A stretch of DNA of 64,000 nt from Cellulomonas sp. Leaf334 (lineage in GTDB: Bacteria; Actinomycetota; Actinomycetes; Actinomycetales; Cellulomonadaceae), in the NCBI RefSeq assembly GCF_001424195.1, contig NZ_LMOO01000001.1, forward strand, positions 374,256 through 438,255, given 5' to 3'. Positions 57,107 through 64,000 of this stretch are shown one piece after another. The notes beneath the pieces are model-generated. The model was not told the DNA's origin and made no database searches. It was given only the letters and a program-made list of their open reading frames with translations. The stretch's first letter is position 1. Every line of letters starts with the position of its first letter. A program made the translations under genes and the position numbers.

Positions 57107-59019
57107 CAGTGCTCGTTCCCCTCGGTGCGCCCGGACTCGGGCTCGGACTCCTGGGCGGGTGCGTCGACCGGCGTGTCCGTGGTCGATGCGGCCTTCTGCT
57201 CGGCGGCCCGGGCTGCGGCCCGGCGCTCGGCGATCGTCAGACCAGCGGTCCCACCGCCGACCGCGACCGGGATGCGGGGCGTCGGTTCGGCGTCGACCGC
57301 TTCGTCCTCGACGGCTGCGTCCTTGACAGCGCGGCCATCGGAGGTCTCGGAGCCGTGCACGACCCGGCCCCGGCCCACGTAGCGGCTGCCCTCGGGTGCA
57401 CCGAGACGCCGCGGGTCCAGGCCCGAGAGCCGGTGGCCCTGGCCGAAGAACTTCGTTCGCGCGATCAGCTGCATGATCGGGTGCGTGAACATGAAGACCA
57501 CGAGCACGTCGATCAGGGTGGTCAGACCGAGGGTGAACGCGAAGCCACGGACGCTGCCGACGGCGAGCACGTAGAGCACGACGGCAGCCAGGAAGTTCAC
57601 CGCGTCGGACGCCAGGATCGTCCGGCGCGCCCGCTCCCAGCCACGGTCGACGGCCGCGACCAGCGTGCGACCCTCCCGCAGCTCGTCGCGGATGCGCTCG
57701 AAGTACACGATGAACGAGTCGGCGGTGATACCGATGGCGACGATCAGGCCGGCGACACCGGGCAGGGAGAGCCGGTAGCCCTGCGTCCACGACAGCAACG
57801 TGATGATGCTGTACGTCAGGACACCCGCGACAACCAGCGACGCCACCGTCACCAGACCCAGCGCGCGGTACTGCAGAAGCGAGTAGACGACGACCAGGCC
57901 GAGCCCGATGAGGCCGGCGAGCAGACCCATCTGCAGCTGCTCGGAACCCAGGGTCGCCGAGATCTGCTCCTCGCTCTCCACCTCGAACGTCAGCGGGAGC
58001 GAGCCGAAGTTCAGCTGGTTGGCCAGGCTCGCCGCCGAGTCACGCGTGAACGTGCCCGAGATCTCCGCCTTGCCGTCCGCGATGATCACGCCGGTGTCGA
58101 GGCTCGGGGCCGAGATCACGAGCCCGTCGAGCACCATCGCGAACTGGTTCAGCGGCGGTGTCGTGGCCAGACCCTGCAGACGTGTGGTCACCTCCGTGAA
58201 CTGGGTGGTGCCCTGGCCGTCGAAGGCGATGTTGACGACCCACAGGTTTCCCGTACCGCCGCTGGGCAGCTGGTTCAGGCCCGAGGTGGCGCTGGAGATC
58301 CGCGCACCCTCGATCTCGACCGGACCAAGGATGTACTTCGCGCTGCCGTCCTGGCTGCACGTGACGAAGGCCTTGTCCGGGTCCCCGTTGACGCCGCCGG
58401 TGAGGTTGGTGGGATCGGTGCAGTCCAGGGCGTCGTACTTCGCCTGGACTGCTGGGGTGATGTAGTACGCGGCATCGCTCGGGTTGTCGGGCGCTGCCTT
58501 GGTCGGCTCGTCCGACGGCTCCTCCGCGGCTGCGCTGGGCGTCGGGGTCGGAGCCGGTGCCGCCGGGTCCGCCGCGGCGGCCGACTCGGTCGGCTCCGGC
58601 GTCGGCGTGGTGTCCGTCGGTGTCGGGGTCCCCTCCACCAGGACCGGCCGGAACGCCATCTGCGCAGAGGTCTTGACCAGATCGAGGGTTTCCTCGCTCG
58701 GGTTGCCGGGGAGGCCGACGACGATCTTTCCGCCGCTCTGGCTCGTGATCTCCGCCTCCGCGACACCGGAGGAGTCGACGCGCTGACGGATCACGTCGAT
58801 CGCCTGCTGGACCTGCTCCGAGGAGATCTCCTCACCGCCCTCCGCGACCGGCGTCAGTATGATCTGCGTGCCGCCCTCGAGGTCGAGAGCGAGGTTCGGC
58901 GACCAGGTTGCGGTGGACCACTTGGTCCCCGCCGCGATGGTGCCGAGCAGCGCGAAGATGATGAAGCCGAGCACGGCGAGCGTGCGCAGGGGCCTCTGAC
59001 GGCGTGTAGGAGGAGCCAA
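57106..59019 (-). CDS. secD: Protein-export membrane protein SecD
   Basis: 637 aa from TTG 59019 (APPTRRQRPLRTLAVLGFIIFALLG). P1 domain NLALDLEGGTQIILTP, a Pro/Thr/Glu/Ala-rich insert at about 135-185 not essential to the fold, then six membrane segments with GVAGLIVAIGITADSFIVYFERIRDELREG. TTG is a rare start, and the spacing of any ribosome binding site is poor, so a slightly different start is possible. Confidence 0.94.
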   Translation of the reverse strand: MAPPTRRQRPLRTLAVLGFIIFALLGTIAAGTKWSTATWSPNLALDLEGGTQIILTPVAEGGEEISSEQVQQAIDVIRQRVDSSGVAEAEITSQSGGKIVVGLPGNPSEETLDLVKTSAQMAFRPVLVEGTPTPTDTTPTPEPTESAAAADPAAPAPTPTPSAAAEEPSDEPTKAAPDNPSDAAYYITPAVQAKYDALDCTDPTNLTGGVNGDPDKAFVTCSQDGSAKYILGPVEIEGARISSATSGLNQLPSGGTGNLWVVNIAFDGQGTTQFTEVTTRLQGLATTPPLNQFAMVLDGLVISAPSLDTGVIIADGKAEISGTFTRDSAASLANQLNFGSLPLTFEVESEEQISATLGSEQLQMGLLAGLIGLGLVVVYSLLQYRALGLVTVASLVVAGVLTYSIITLLSWTQGYRLSLPGVAGLIVAIGITADSFIVYFERIRDELREGRTLVAAVDRGWERARRTILASDAVNFLAAVVLYVLAVGSVRGFAFTLGLTTLIDVLVVFMFTHPIMQLIARTKFFGQGHRLSGLDPRRLGAPEGSRYVGRGRVVHGSETSDGRAVKDAAVEDEAVDAEPTPRIPVAVGGGTAGLTIAERRAAARAAEQKAASTTDTPVDAPAQESEPESGRTEGNEH

Positions 59020-59072
59020 CGGAGTTCTTCTCTCGTGCGCGCACCGACCGCGCAGGCGGCCGGTGGGGTCGA

Positions 59073-59096
59073 GGTCCGGGCGTCGTCACCCGGACC
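59073..59096 (-). terminator. Hairpin between yajC and secD
   Basis: GGTCCGGG (59073-59080) and CCCGGACC (59089-59096) form a perfect 8-bp stem around 8 bases, just after the yajC stop. Could be a partial terminator lowering secD relative to yajC. Confidence 0.5.
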
Positions 59097-59103
59097 GAAC
59101 GGT

Positions 59104-59526
59104 CTACTTGGTGTCCGGCTCCCCGTCCTTGCGGGCGGGCGGGAGCGAGGACAGGTCGTCCGGGACGTCGATCACGTCGTCGTTCGCGCGGCTGATGCGG
59201 TCGGCATCGGTCACCACGTCGTCCTGGTCGTCGAGCTCGTCGTCGGCGTCGTCCTCGACGTCGTCGATCTCCTCGACCGGCGGCTCGATCTTCTTGGCGA
59301 TCGCGGCGCGGATCCAGCGCGTGTGCGCGCCGGGGCTCGACTCGAGCGTGATGACGTCGTCCTCGACGGCCACGACGGTGCCCAGCAGACCCGACGCCGT
59401 CATGACCTCGTCGCCTGCGACGAGGTTGTTCCGGAACTCCTGCGCCACGCGCTGCTGCTTGCGGGTACGGCTCGACATGAGCCAGAGAGCGCCCAGGGCG
59501 ATGGCCAGGATGAGGAAGAGTTCCAC
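59104..59526 (-). CDS. yajC: Preprotein translocase subunit YajC
   Basis: 140 aa from GTG 59526. One N-terminal membrane helix (MELFLILAIALGALWLM), the cytoplasmic YajC domain (RKQQRVAQEFRNNLVAGDEVMTASGLLGTVV), then a long acidic tail rich in Asp. Auxiliary SecDF partner. Confidence 0.92.
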   Translation of the reverse strand: MELFLILAIALGALWLMSSRTRKQQRVAQEFRNNLVAGDEVMTASGLLGTVVAVEDDVITLESSPGAHTRWIRAAIAKKIEPPVEEIDDVEDDADDELDDQDDVVTDADRISRANDDVIDVPDDLSSLPPARKDGEPDTK

Positions 59527-59562
59527 GGCGGTACGGCTCCGATCGGGTGGTGTGTCCGCCGC

Positions 59563-59568
59563 AGTCTA
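59563..59568 (-). promoter_or_regulatory. yajC -10 element
   Basis: TAGACT (59568-59563, minus strand) fits TANNNT about 37 bases before yajC, in the 103-base space after ruvB. A promoter for yajC-secD-secF-apt. Confidence 0.5.
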
Positions 59569-59629
59569 GGCGCAGCGGCTCGCCGCTCCAACGCACGGAC
59601 CCCGGTTGTGGTTCCGTGATGTGGGCGGC

Positions 59630-60688
59630 TCAGCCGAACAGTGTGCCCGATCCGTGCGGAACCTCGAGCCCGAGGTGCGCCCAGGCCGCCGGCAGCGCGA
59701 TGCGCCCGCGCGGCGTCCGGCCGACGAGACCCTCTCGCACGAGGAACGGCTCGGCGACCGTCTCGACGGTCTCGGGCTCCTCGCCGACGGCCACCGCCAG
59801 CGTTGTCAGGCCCACCGGTCCCCCGCCGAACCGGGTGCACAGCGCCGTGAGCACGGCCCGGTCGAGGCGGTCGAGGCCGAGCTCGTCGACCTCGTAGACG
59901 TCGAGCGCGGACCGCGCGGCGACGAGGCTCAGGGTGCCGTCGCCACGCACCTCCGCCCAGTCCCGCACGCGTCTGAGCAGGCGGTTCGCGATACGCGGGG
60001 TGCCCCGGGACCGGGACGCGAGCTCCGCGGCGGCCGCATGGTCCAGCGGGACACCGAGCAGCCCGGCCGACCGGACGAGGACCCGCTCGAGCTCGTCGGC
60101 CGAGTAGAAGTCGAGGTGCGCGGTGAAACCGAACCGGTCCCGCAAGGGTGCCGGGAGCAGGCCGGCGCGGGTGGTCGCGCCGACGACCGTGAACGGAGGA
60201 AGCGTCAGCGGGATCGCACTGGCACCCGCTCCCTTGCCGACGATCACGTCGACCCGGAAGTCCTCCATCGCCATGTAGAGGAGCTCCTCCGCAGGGCGCG
60301 CCAGGCGGTGGATCTCGTCGAGGAAGAGGACCTCGCCCTCCTCGAGGGACGACAGCACCGCCGCAAGGTCGCCCGCATGCTGGATGGCCGGGCCGCTGGT
60401 GACCCGCAGCGGGGCACCCATCTCGGCCGCGATGATCATCGCGAGCGTGGTCTTGCCCAGCCCGGGCGGTCCGGAGAGCAGTACGTGATCCGGTGCCTTG
60501 CCCCGGCCGCGCGCGGCGTCGAGCACCAGGGAGAGCTGGTCGCGCACGACGCGCTGGCCGACGAACTCCTCGAGCCGGCGCGGTCGCAGTGCGGCCTCCG
60601 CCGCCCGCTCCAGGTCGTCGGCCCCCGACTGGACGAGCGACTCCGCCGCGAAGCGCTCGGTCACCAGCTCTTCGCGCTCGTCAGCCAT
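59630..60688 (-). CDS. ruvB: Holliday junction branch-migration ATPase RuvB
   Basis: 352 aa from ATG 60688 ([19 protein letters not shown]), overlapping the ruvA stop by 8 bases. AAA+ motifs: [60 protein letters not shown], and C-terminal winged helix. Works with RuvA to move Holliday junctions. Confidence 0.97.
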   Translation of the reverse strand: MADEREELVTERFAAESLVQSGADDLERAAEAALRPRRLEEFVGQRVVRDQLSLVLDAARGRGKAPDHVLLSGPPGLGKTTLAMIIAAEMGAPLRVTSGPAIQHAGDLAAVLSSLEEGEVLFLDEIHRLARPAEELLYMAMEDFRVDVIVGKGAGASAIPLTLPPFTVVGATTRAGLLPAPLRDRFGFTAHLDFYSADELERVLVRSAGLLGVPLDHAAAAELASRSRGTPRIANRLLRRVRDWAEVRGDGTLSLVAARSALDVYEVDELGLDRLDRAVLTALCTRFGGGPVGLTTLAVAVGEEPETVETVAEPFLVREGLVGRTPRGRIALPAAWAHLGLEVPHGSGTLFG

Positions 60689-61292
60689 GCCCACCGCCCA
60701 GGGTCCGCAGGGCGGCGCGCAGCACGCCGGCGACCTCGTCGGCGGCCACCGGTCCCTCGGTGCCCTCCAGCACCGTCGACACGGCGTCGCCCGCGGCCCG
60801 TGCGTTCCAGCCGAGGCCGACGAGCGCCTCGACCACCTGGTCACGCCGGTCCCCGCCGAAGACGGCCGCGGCAGGGGCGCTCACGCTGGCGGGTGCACCG
60901 ATGCGGTCCTTGAGCTCCAGCACGATGCGCTGCGCACCCTTGAGCCCGATGCCGGGGACGCGCTGGAGCGCCTTGAAGTCCTCGTCGAGCACCGCGCGAC
61001 GCAGACCGTCCGGCGTGTGCACCGCGAGCATCGCCAGCGCCAGCCGCGGACCGACGCCGCTGACCGTCTGCACCGTCTCGAAGATCTCGCGCTCGTCGGC
61101 GTCCGCGAACCCGAACAGGGTCAGCGCGTCCTCCCGGACCACGAGCGACGTGGCCAGCTGCGCGGAGGACCCGACCCGCAACCCCGCCAGGGTGGCCGGC
61201 GTGGCGTGCACGAGCAGCCCCACTCCCCCGACCTCCACGACGGCGGCGTCGAGCCGCACCACCTGCACCGTGCCGTGGACCGACGCGATCAC
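60681..61292 (-). CDS. ruvA: Holliday junction DNA helicase RuvA
   Basis: 203 aa from GTG 61292 ([24 protein letters not shown]) with GGAGG upstream. OB-fold, two HhH motifs ([36 protein letters not shown]) and the C-terminal three-helix domain that regulates RuvB. An SOS-type box lies upstream (separate entry). Confidence 0.96.
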   Translation of the reverse strand: MIASVHGTVQVVRLDAAVVEVGGVGLLVHATPATLAGLRVGSSAQLATSLVVREDALTLFGFADADEREIFETVQTVSGVGPRLALAMLAVHTPDGLRRAVLDEDFKALQRVPGIGLKGAQRIVLELKDRIGAPASVSAPAAAVFGGDRRDQVVEALVGLGWNARAAGDAVSTVLEGTEGPVAADEVAGVLRAALRTLGGGHG

Positions 61293-61348
61293 CGGCCACC
61301 TCCATCAGTCGAGACCATGTTTGCTGCCGCACACTCTGGCACACCCAG

Positions 61349-61364
61349 ACGAACAGGTGTACGA
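61349..61364. promoter_or_regulatory. Probable LexA (SOS) box upstream of ruvAB
   Basis: ACGAACAGGTGTACGA at 61349-61364, two mismatches from TCGAACRNRYGTTYGA, about 57 bases before the ruvA start in the 82-base gap after ruvC. ruvAB induction by LexA is well established in other bacteria. Confidence 0.55.
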
Positions 61365-61374
61365 AGACACGCGG

Positions 61375-61941
61375 TCAGCCGCGGCGCCGGGTCGCCTGCT
61401 CGGCGGTGGCCCACGCACGCTGCGCAGCCGTGAGCGAACCGGGTGCACGCTGAGGGGCACCGAGCGCTCCCGCCGGCCGCCAGAGGTGGCAGACGGCGAG
61501 GGCCAGCGCGTCCGCGGCGTCGGCCGGCCGCGGGAGCTCGTCGAGCCGCAGCAGCCGCTGCACCATCGTCTGGACCTGCGCCTTGTCGGCGCGGCCGTTC
61601 CCCGTGACCGCCGCCTTGACCTCGCTCGGGGTGTGCAGGGCGACGGGGATCCGGCGCCGTGCCGCGGCGACCATGGCGATGCCGGCGACCTGTGCGGTGC
61701 CCATCACGGTGCGCAGGTTCTGCTGTGCGAAGACCCGCTCGACCGCCACGGCGTCAGGTGCGTGCTCCTCGAGCCACTCCTCGATCTGCCGCTCGATCGC
61801 CAGCAGCCGCTGGTCGACGTCCCAGAGCGCGTCGGACGTGGCGACCCCCACCGCAACCATGGAGAGCCGGCGTGACGGAAGGCCGTCGACGACGCCGAGA
61901 CCGCACCTGGTCAGGCCGGGGTCGACTCCGAGGACGCGCAC
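61375..61941 (-). CDS. ruvC: Holliday junction resolvase RuvC
   Basis: 188 aa from GTG 61941 ([19 protein letters not shown]); a GTG two codons upstream (61947) also fits. Catalytic acidic residues in [31 protein letters not shown] and the C-terminal [12 protein letters not shown]. Cuts the junctions moved by RuvAB. The stop is 82 bases from ruvA. Confidence 0.95.
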   Translation of the reverse strand: MRVLGVDPGLTRCGLGVVDGLPSRRLSMVAVGVATSDALWDVDQRLLAIERQIEEWLEEHAPDAVAVERVFAQQNLRTVMGTAQVAGIAMVAAARRRIPVALHTPSEVKAAVTGNGRADKAQVQTMVQRLLRLDELPRPADAADALALAVCHLWRPAGALGAPQRAPGSLTAAQRAWATAEQATRRRG

Positions 61942-61994
61942 GGCCACATGGTCGCAGCCGCCCCGGCTCGAACCCGGGAGGCCGCGCCGGGCGC

Positions 61995-62750
61995 TCAGTC
62001 CTCCTCGAGCTCCGCCATGACCTCGTCGGACGCGTCGAAGTTCGCGTACACGTTCTGCACGTCGTCGGAGTCCTCGAGCGCGTCGATCAGGCGCAGGATC
62101 TTGCGGGCACCCTCGGCGTCGACCTCGATCTGCGTGGCGGGCCAGAACACGACGTCCGCCGAGTCGTACTCGATGCCGGCGTCCTGCAGGGCCGTGCGGA
62201 CGGGGACGAGGTCGGTGGCCTCGGAGAGGATCTCGAAGGCCTCGCCGAGGTCGTTGACCTCTTCGCCGCCCGCGTCCAGGACCGCTTCCATCACGGCGTC
62301 CTCGTCGGTGCCCTCCTTGGGCACGATGACGACGCCCTTGCGCGAGAACAGGTACGACACGGAGCCGGGGTCGGCCATCTGGCCACCGTTGCGGGTGAAC
62401 GCGACCCGCACGTCGGACGCGGCACGGTTCCGGTTGTCGGTCAGGCACTCGACCAGGACCGCGATGCCACCTGCGCCGTAGCCCTCGTACATGATCGTCG
62501 AGTAGTCGGCGCCCCCGGCCTCCTGGCCGGACCCGCGCTTGACGGCGCGGTTGATGTTGTCGATCGGGACCGAGTTCTTCTTGGCCTTCTGCACCGCGTC
62601 GAAGAGGGTGGGGTTGCCCGCGAGATCACCGCCACCCGTGCGGGCCGCGACCTCGATGTTCTTGATCAGCTTGGCGAAGAGCTTGCTCCGCTTGGCGTCG
62701 ACCACGGCCTTCTTGTGCTTGGTGGTGGCCCACTTGGAGTGACCCGACAT
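61995..62750 (-). CDS. yebC: YebC/PmpR-family regulator
   Basis: 251 aa. [42 protein letters not shown] is the canonical YebC N-terminus; [20 protein letters not shown] is the domain 2 motif. Newer work ties the family to translation of polyproline, which would fit the proline-rich proteins here; older work to DNA binding. Precedes ruvC in the usual order. Confidence 0.95.
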   Translation of the reverse strand: MSGHSKWATTKHKKAVVDAKRSKLFAKLIKNIEVAARTGGGDLAGNPTLFDAVQKAKKNSVPIDNINRAVKRGSGQEAGGADYSTIMYEGYGAGGIAVLVECLTDNRNRAASDVRVAFTRNGGQMADPGSVSYLFSRKGVVIVPKEGTDEDAVMEAVLDAGGEEVNDLGEAFEILSEATDLVPVRTALQDAGIEYDSADVVFWPATQIEVDAEGARKILRLIDALEDSDDVQNVYANFDASDEVMAELEED

Positions 62751-62802
62751 CGCTTCAGCTACCCCTTCGTCTCCCGCGTCCTTCCCGTGGCCGACTGCAC
62801 GG

Positions 62803-63402
62803 TCACAGGGTGTCGCGGACGATCTCTACGAACAGTTGGTGCACCCGGGTGTCCCCGGTGACCTCCGGGTGGAACGAGGTCACGAGCAACGGGCCCTGGC
62901 GGACGGCCACGATCCTACCGGCGGCGGGACCCGACTCCACCCGGGCCAGCACCGTCGCGGCCGGGCCGACCTCCTCGACCCAGGGCGCCCGGATGAAGAC
63001 GCCGTGCACCGGCCCGTCGATGCCGGCGATGTCGAGGTCGGTCTCGAAGGACTCGACCTGCCGCCCGAACGCGTTGCGGCGCACGGTCACGTCCACCCCA
63101 CCGAGGGTCTGCTGACCCTCGATGCCACCGAGCACCCGGTCCGCCAGCAGGATCATCCCCGCGCAGGAGCCGTAGGCCGGCATACCGGCACGCAGCCGCT
63201 CCTGGACCGGCTGGGACAGCTCGAAGGCGCGCAGGAGCTTGTCGATCGTCGTCGACTCCCCGCCGGGGATCACCAGGGCGTCGACCGTGTCGAGCTCCCG
63301 CTCCCTGCGGACGGGCACGGCGTGCGCCCCGACGGACTCCAGGGCGTGCACGTGCTCGCGCACGTCTCCTTGCAGGGCGAGGACTCCGACGGTCACGGTC
63401 AC
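62803..63402 (-). CDS. pdxT: Pyridoxal 5'-phosphate synthase glutaminase subunit
   Basis: 199 aa from GTG 63402; another GTG at 63396 is equally good. Class I glutaminase: [10 protein letters not shown], catalytic Cys in [13 protein letters not shown], His-Glu dyad in SFHPEVTGD. Supplies ammonia to PdxS. The usual partner pdxS is not adjacent: kynU is divergent upstream. TAGACT lies 8 bases before the GTG, so the transcript may be leaderless. Confidence 0.93.
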   Translation of the reverse strand: MTVTVGVLALQGDVREHVHALESVGAHAVPVRRERELDTVDALVIPGGESTTIDKLLRAFELSQPVQERLRAGMPAYGSCAGMILLADRVLGGIEGQQTLGGVDVTVRRNAFGRQVESFETDLDIAGIDGPVHGVFIRAPWVEEVGPAATVLARVESGPAAGRIVAVRQGPLLVTSFHPEVTGDTRVHQLFVEIVRDTL

Positions 63403-63545
63403 GACGGGCGAGTCTAGGCGCCGCACGCCGGAACCAGCCGCTCCTGGTGCGCGAGGGGCTGGCGATGCGCCTCAGCAGGTTGGCGCGCACCATGCGTCCT
63501 CGGAGCGGCTGGGTCGGACACGCCTGCGTCGTAGGCTCGCGGACC

Positions 63546-64000
63546 GTGACCTTCGACGAGCTCGACGCCCGAGCGGCGCACCTCGACGCCCAGCACGCGG
63601 CGACCGACCTGCGCGAGCGGTTCCTCCTCCCGCCGGGCGTCGTGTACCTCGACGGGAACTCGCTCGGCGCGCTCCCCCGCGGCGTGCCCGCCGCGGTCCG
63701 GGACGCCGTCGAGCAGCAGTGGGGCCACGACCTGATCGCGTCCTGGAACACGCACGGGTGGTGGGACGCGCCGGTGCGCGTCGGTGACGCGATCGGTCGG
63801 CTCGTCGGTGCGGCACCCGGTCAGGTGGTCGTCGGGGACTCGACGAGCGTGCGCCTGCACCAGTCCCTGCACGCGGCGGCGGCCCTGCGCCCGGGCCGGT
63901 CCGTCGTGCTGACCGAGCCGGGGTCGTTCCCCACCGACCAGTACGTGATCGCAGGTGTCGCCGCGCAGGTCGGGTGGCGCGTCGAGCACGCGACCCCTGC
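63546..64000 (+). CDS. kynU: Kynureninase, N-terminal part
   Basis: Partial gene, 151 codons to the window edge, from GTG 63546. VVYLDGNSLGALPRG near residue 35 and QWGHDLIASWNTHGWWD near 70 are kynureninase hallmarks. PLP enzyme cleaving kynurenine or 3-hydroxykynurenine to anthranilate and alanine. TAGGCT lies 8 bases before the GTG and may be a leaderless -10. Confidence 0.9.
   Translation, partial: MTFDELDARAAHLDAQHAATDLRERFLLPPGVVYLDGNSLGALPRGVPAAVRDAVEQQWGHDLIASWNTHGWWDAPVRVGDAIGRLVGAAPGQVVVGDSTSVRLHQSLHAAAALRPGRSVVLTEPGSFPTDQYVIAGVAAQVGWRVEHATP

Overview
The window is a chromosomal segment of a high-GC Gram-positive bacterium (Actinomycetota). GC richness, frequent GTG starts, 1- and 4-base gene overlaps, the gene order alaS-ruvX-mltG-aroE, aroC-aroK-aroB-aroQ-efp-nusB-pyrR-pyrB-pyrC and pdxT-yebC-ruvCAB-yajC-secDF-apt-rel, and an Rv2578c-type radical SAM gene all fit. 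A Cellulomonadaceae-like organism is my best guess; this is inference from gene order and protein style, not a database match. Almost everything reads on the minus strand. Base 1 cuts the dihydroorotase gene and base 64000 cuts a kynureninase gene. No stretch over 300 bases lacks a gene; the longest gaps are about 266 bases (9397-9662), 223 bases (21700-21922) and 198 bases (38735-38932). No tRNA, rRNA, CRISPR array, insertion sequence or prophage was seen.

Layout. 1-2960: pyrimidine operon pyrR-pyrB-pyrC with a PyrR-type hairpin just before the pyrR ribosome binding site. 2976-5776: a sphingosine-1-phosphate-lyase-like PLP enzyme and a GPH-type transporter, translationally close. 5858-8155: a membrane GGDEF-EAL protein. 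8164-9600: an orphan sugar-binding lipoprotein with TTGCAG (MalR-like) repeats upstream. 9663-14104: nusB, efp, aroQ, aroB, aroK, aroC. 14178-31943: a complete type IV pilus locus (pilM/N/O, prepilin peptidase, seven pilin-like or pilus-tip proteins, pilC, pilT, pilB) lying between aroC and aroE. 31947-38734: aroE, mltG, ruvX, alaS, two small membrane proteins, rpsD. 38933-43811: rarA, an MMPL transporter, a small membrane protein, a GNAT enzyme. 43811-49515: aspS, a frameshifted conserved gene, a radical SAM gene with a LexA-type promoter, hisS, an MBL hydrolase. 49678-53031 (plus strand): a membrane cyclophilin, a DUF349 protein, an AbiEi-like protein. 53035-63402: rel, apt, secF, secD, yajC, ruvB, ruvA, ruvC, yebC, pdxT. 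63546-end: kynU.

The most notable observation is regulatory. Four pilus transcription units (pilB, pilT-pilC, pilA, pilM-pilN-pilO) carry the same bipartite element, CTCARG-N16-MCGATR, in the intergenic space before the first gene. A fifth unit carries GAAAGTTT-N11-GCCGAGTT. Both forms look like promoters of the motility sigma factor family FliA/SigD/WhiG. The pilus may therefore belong to a flagellar-type sigma regulon. PilB also carries an N-terminal MshEN-like domain, a family known to bind c-di-GMP, and a c-di-GMP enzyme gene lies in the same window. The pilus has unusually large minor pilins, two with immunoglobulin-like or beta-rich C-terminal regions and two that lack the Glu at mature position 5.
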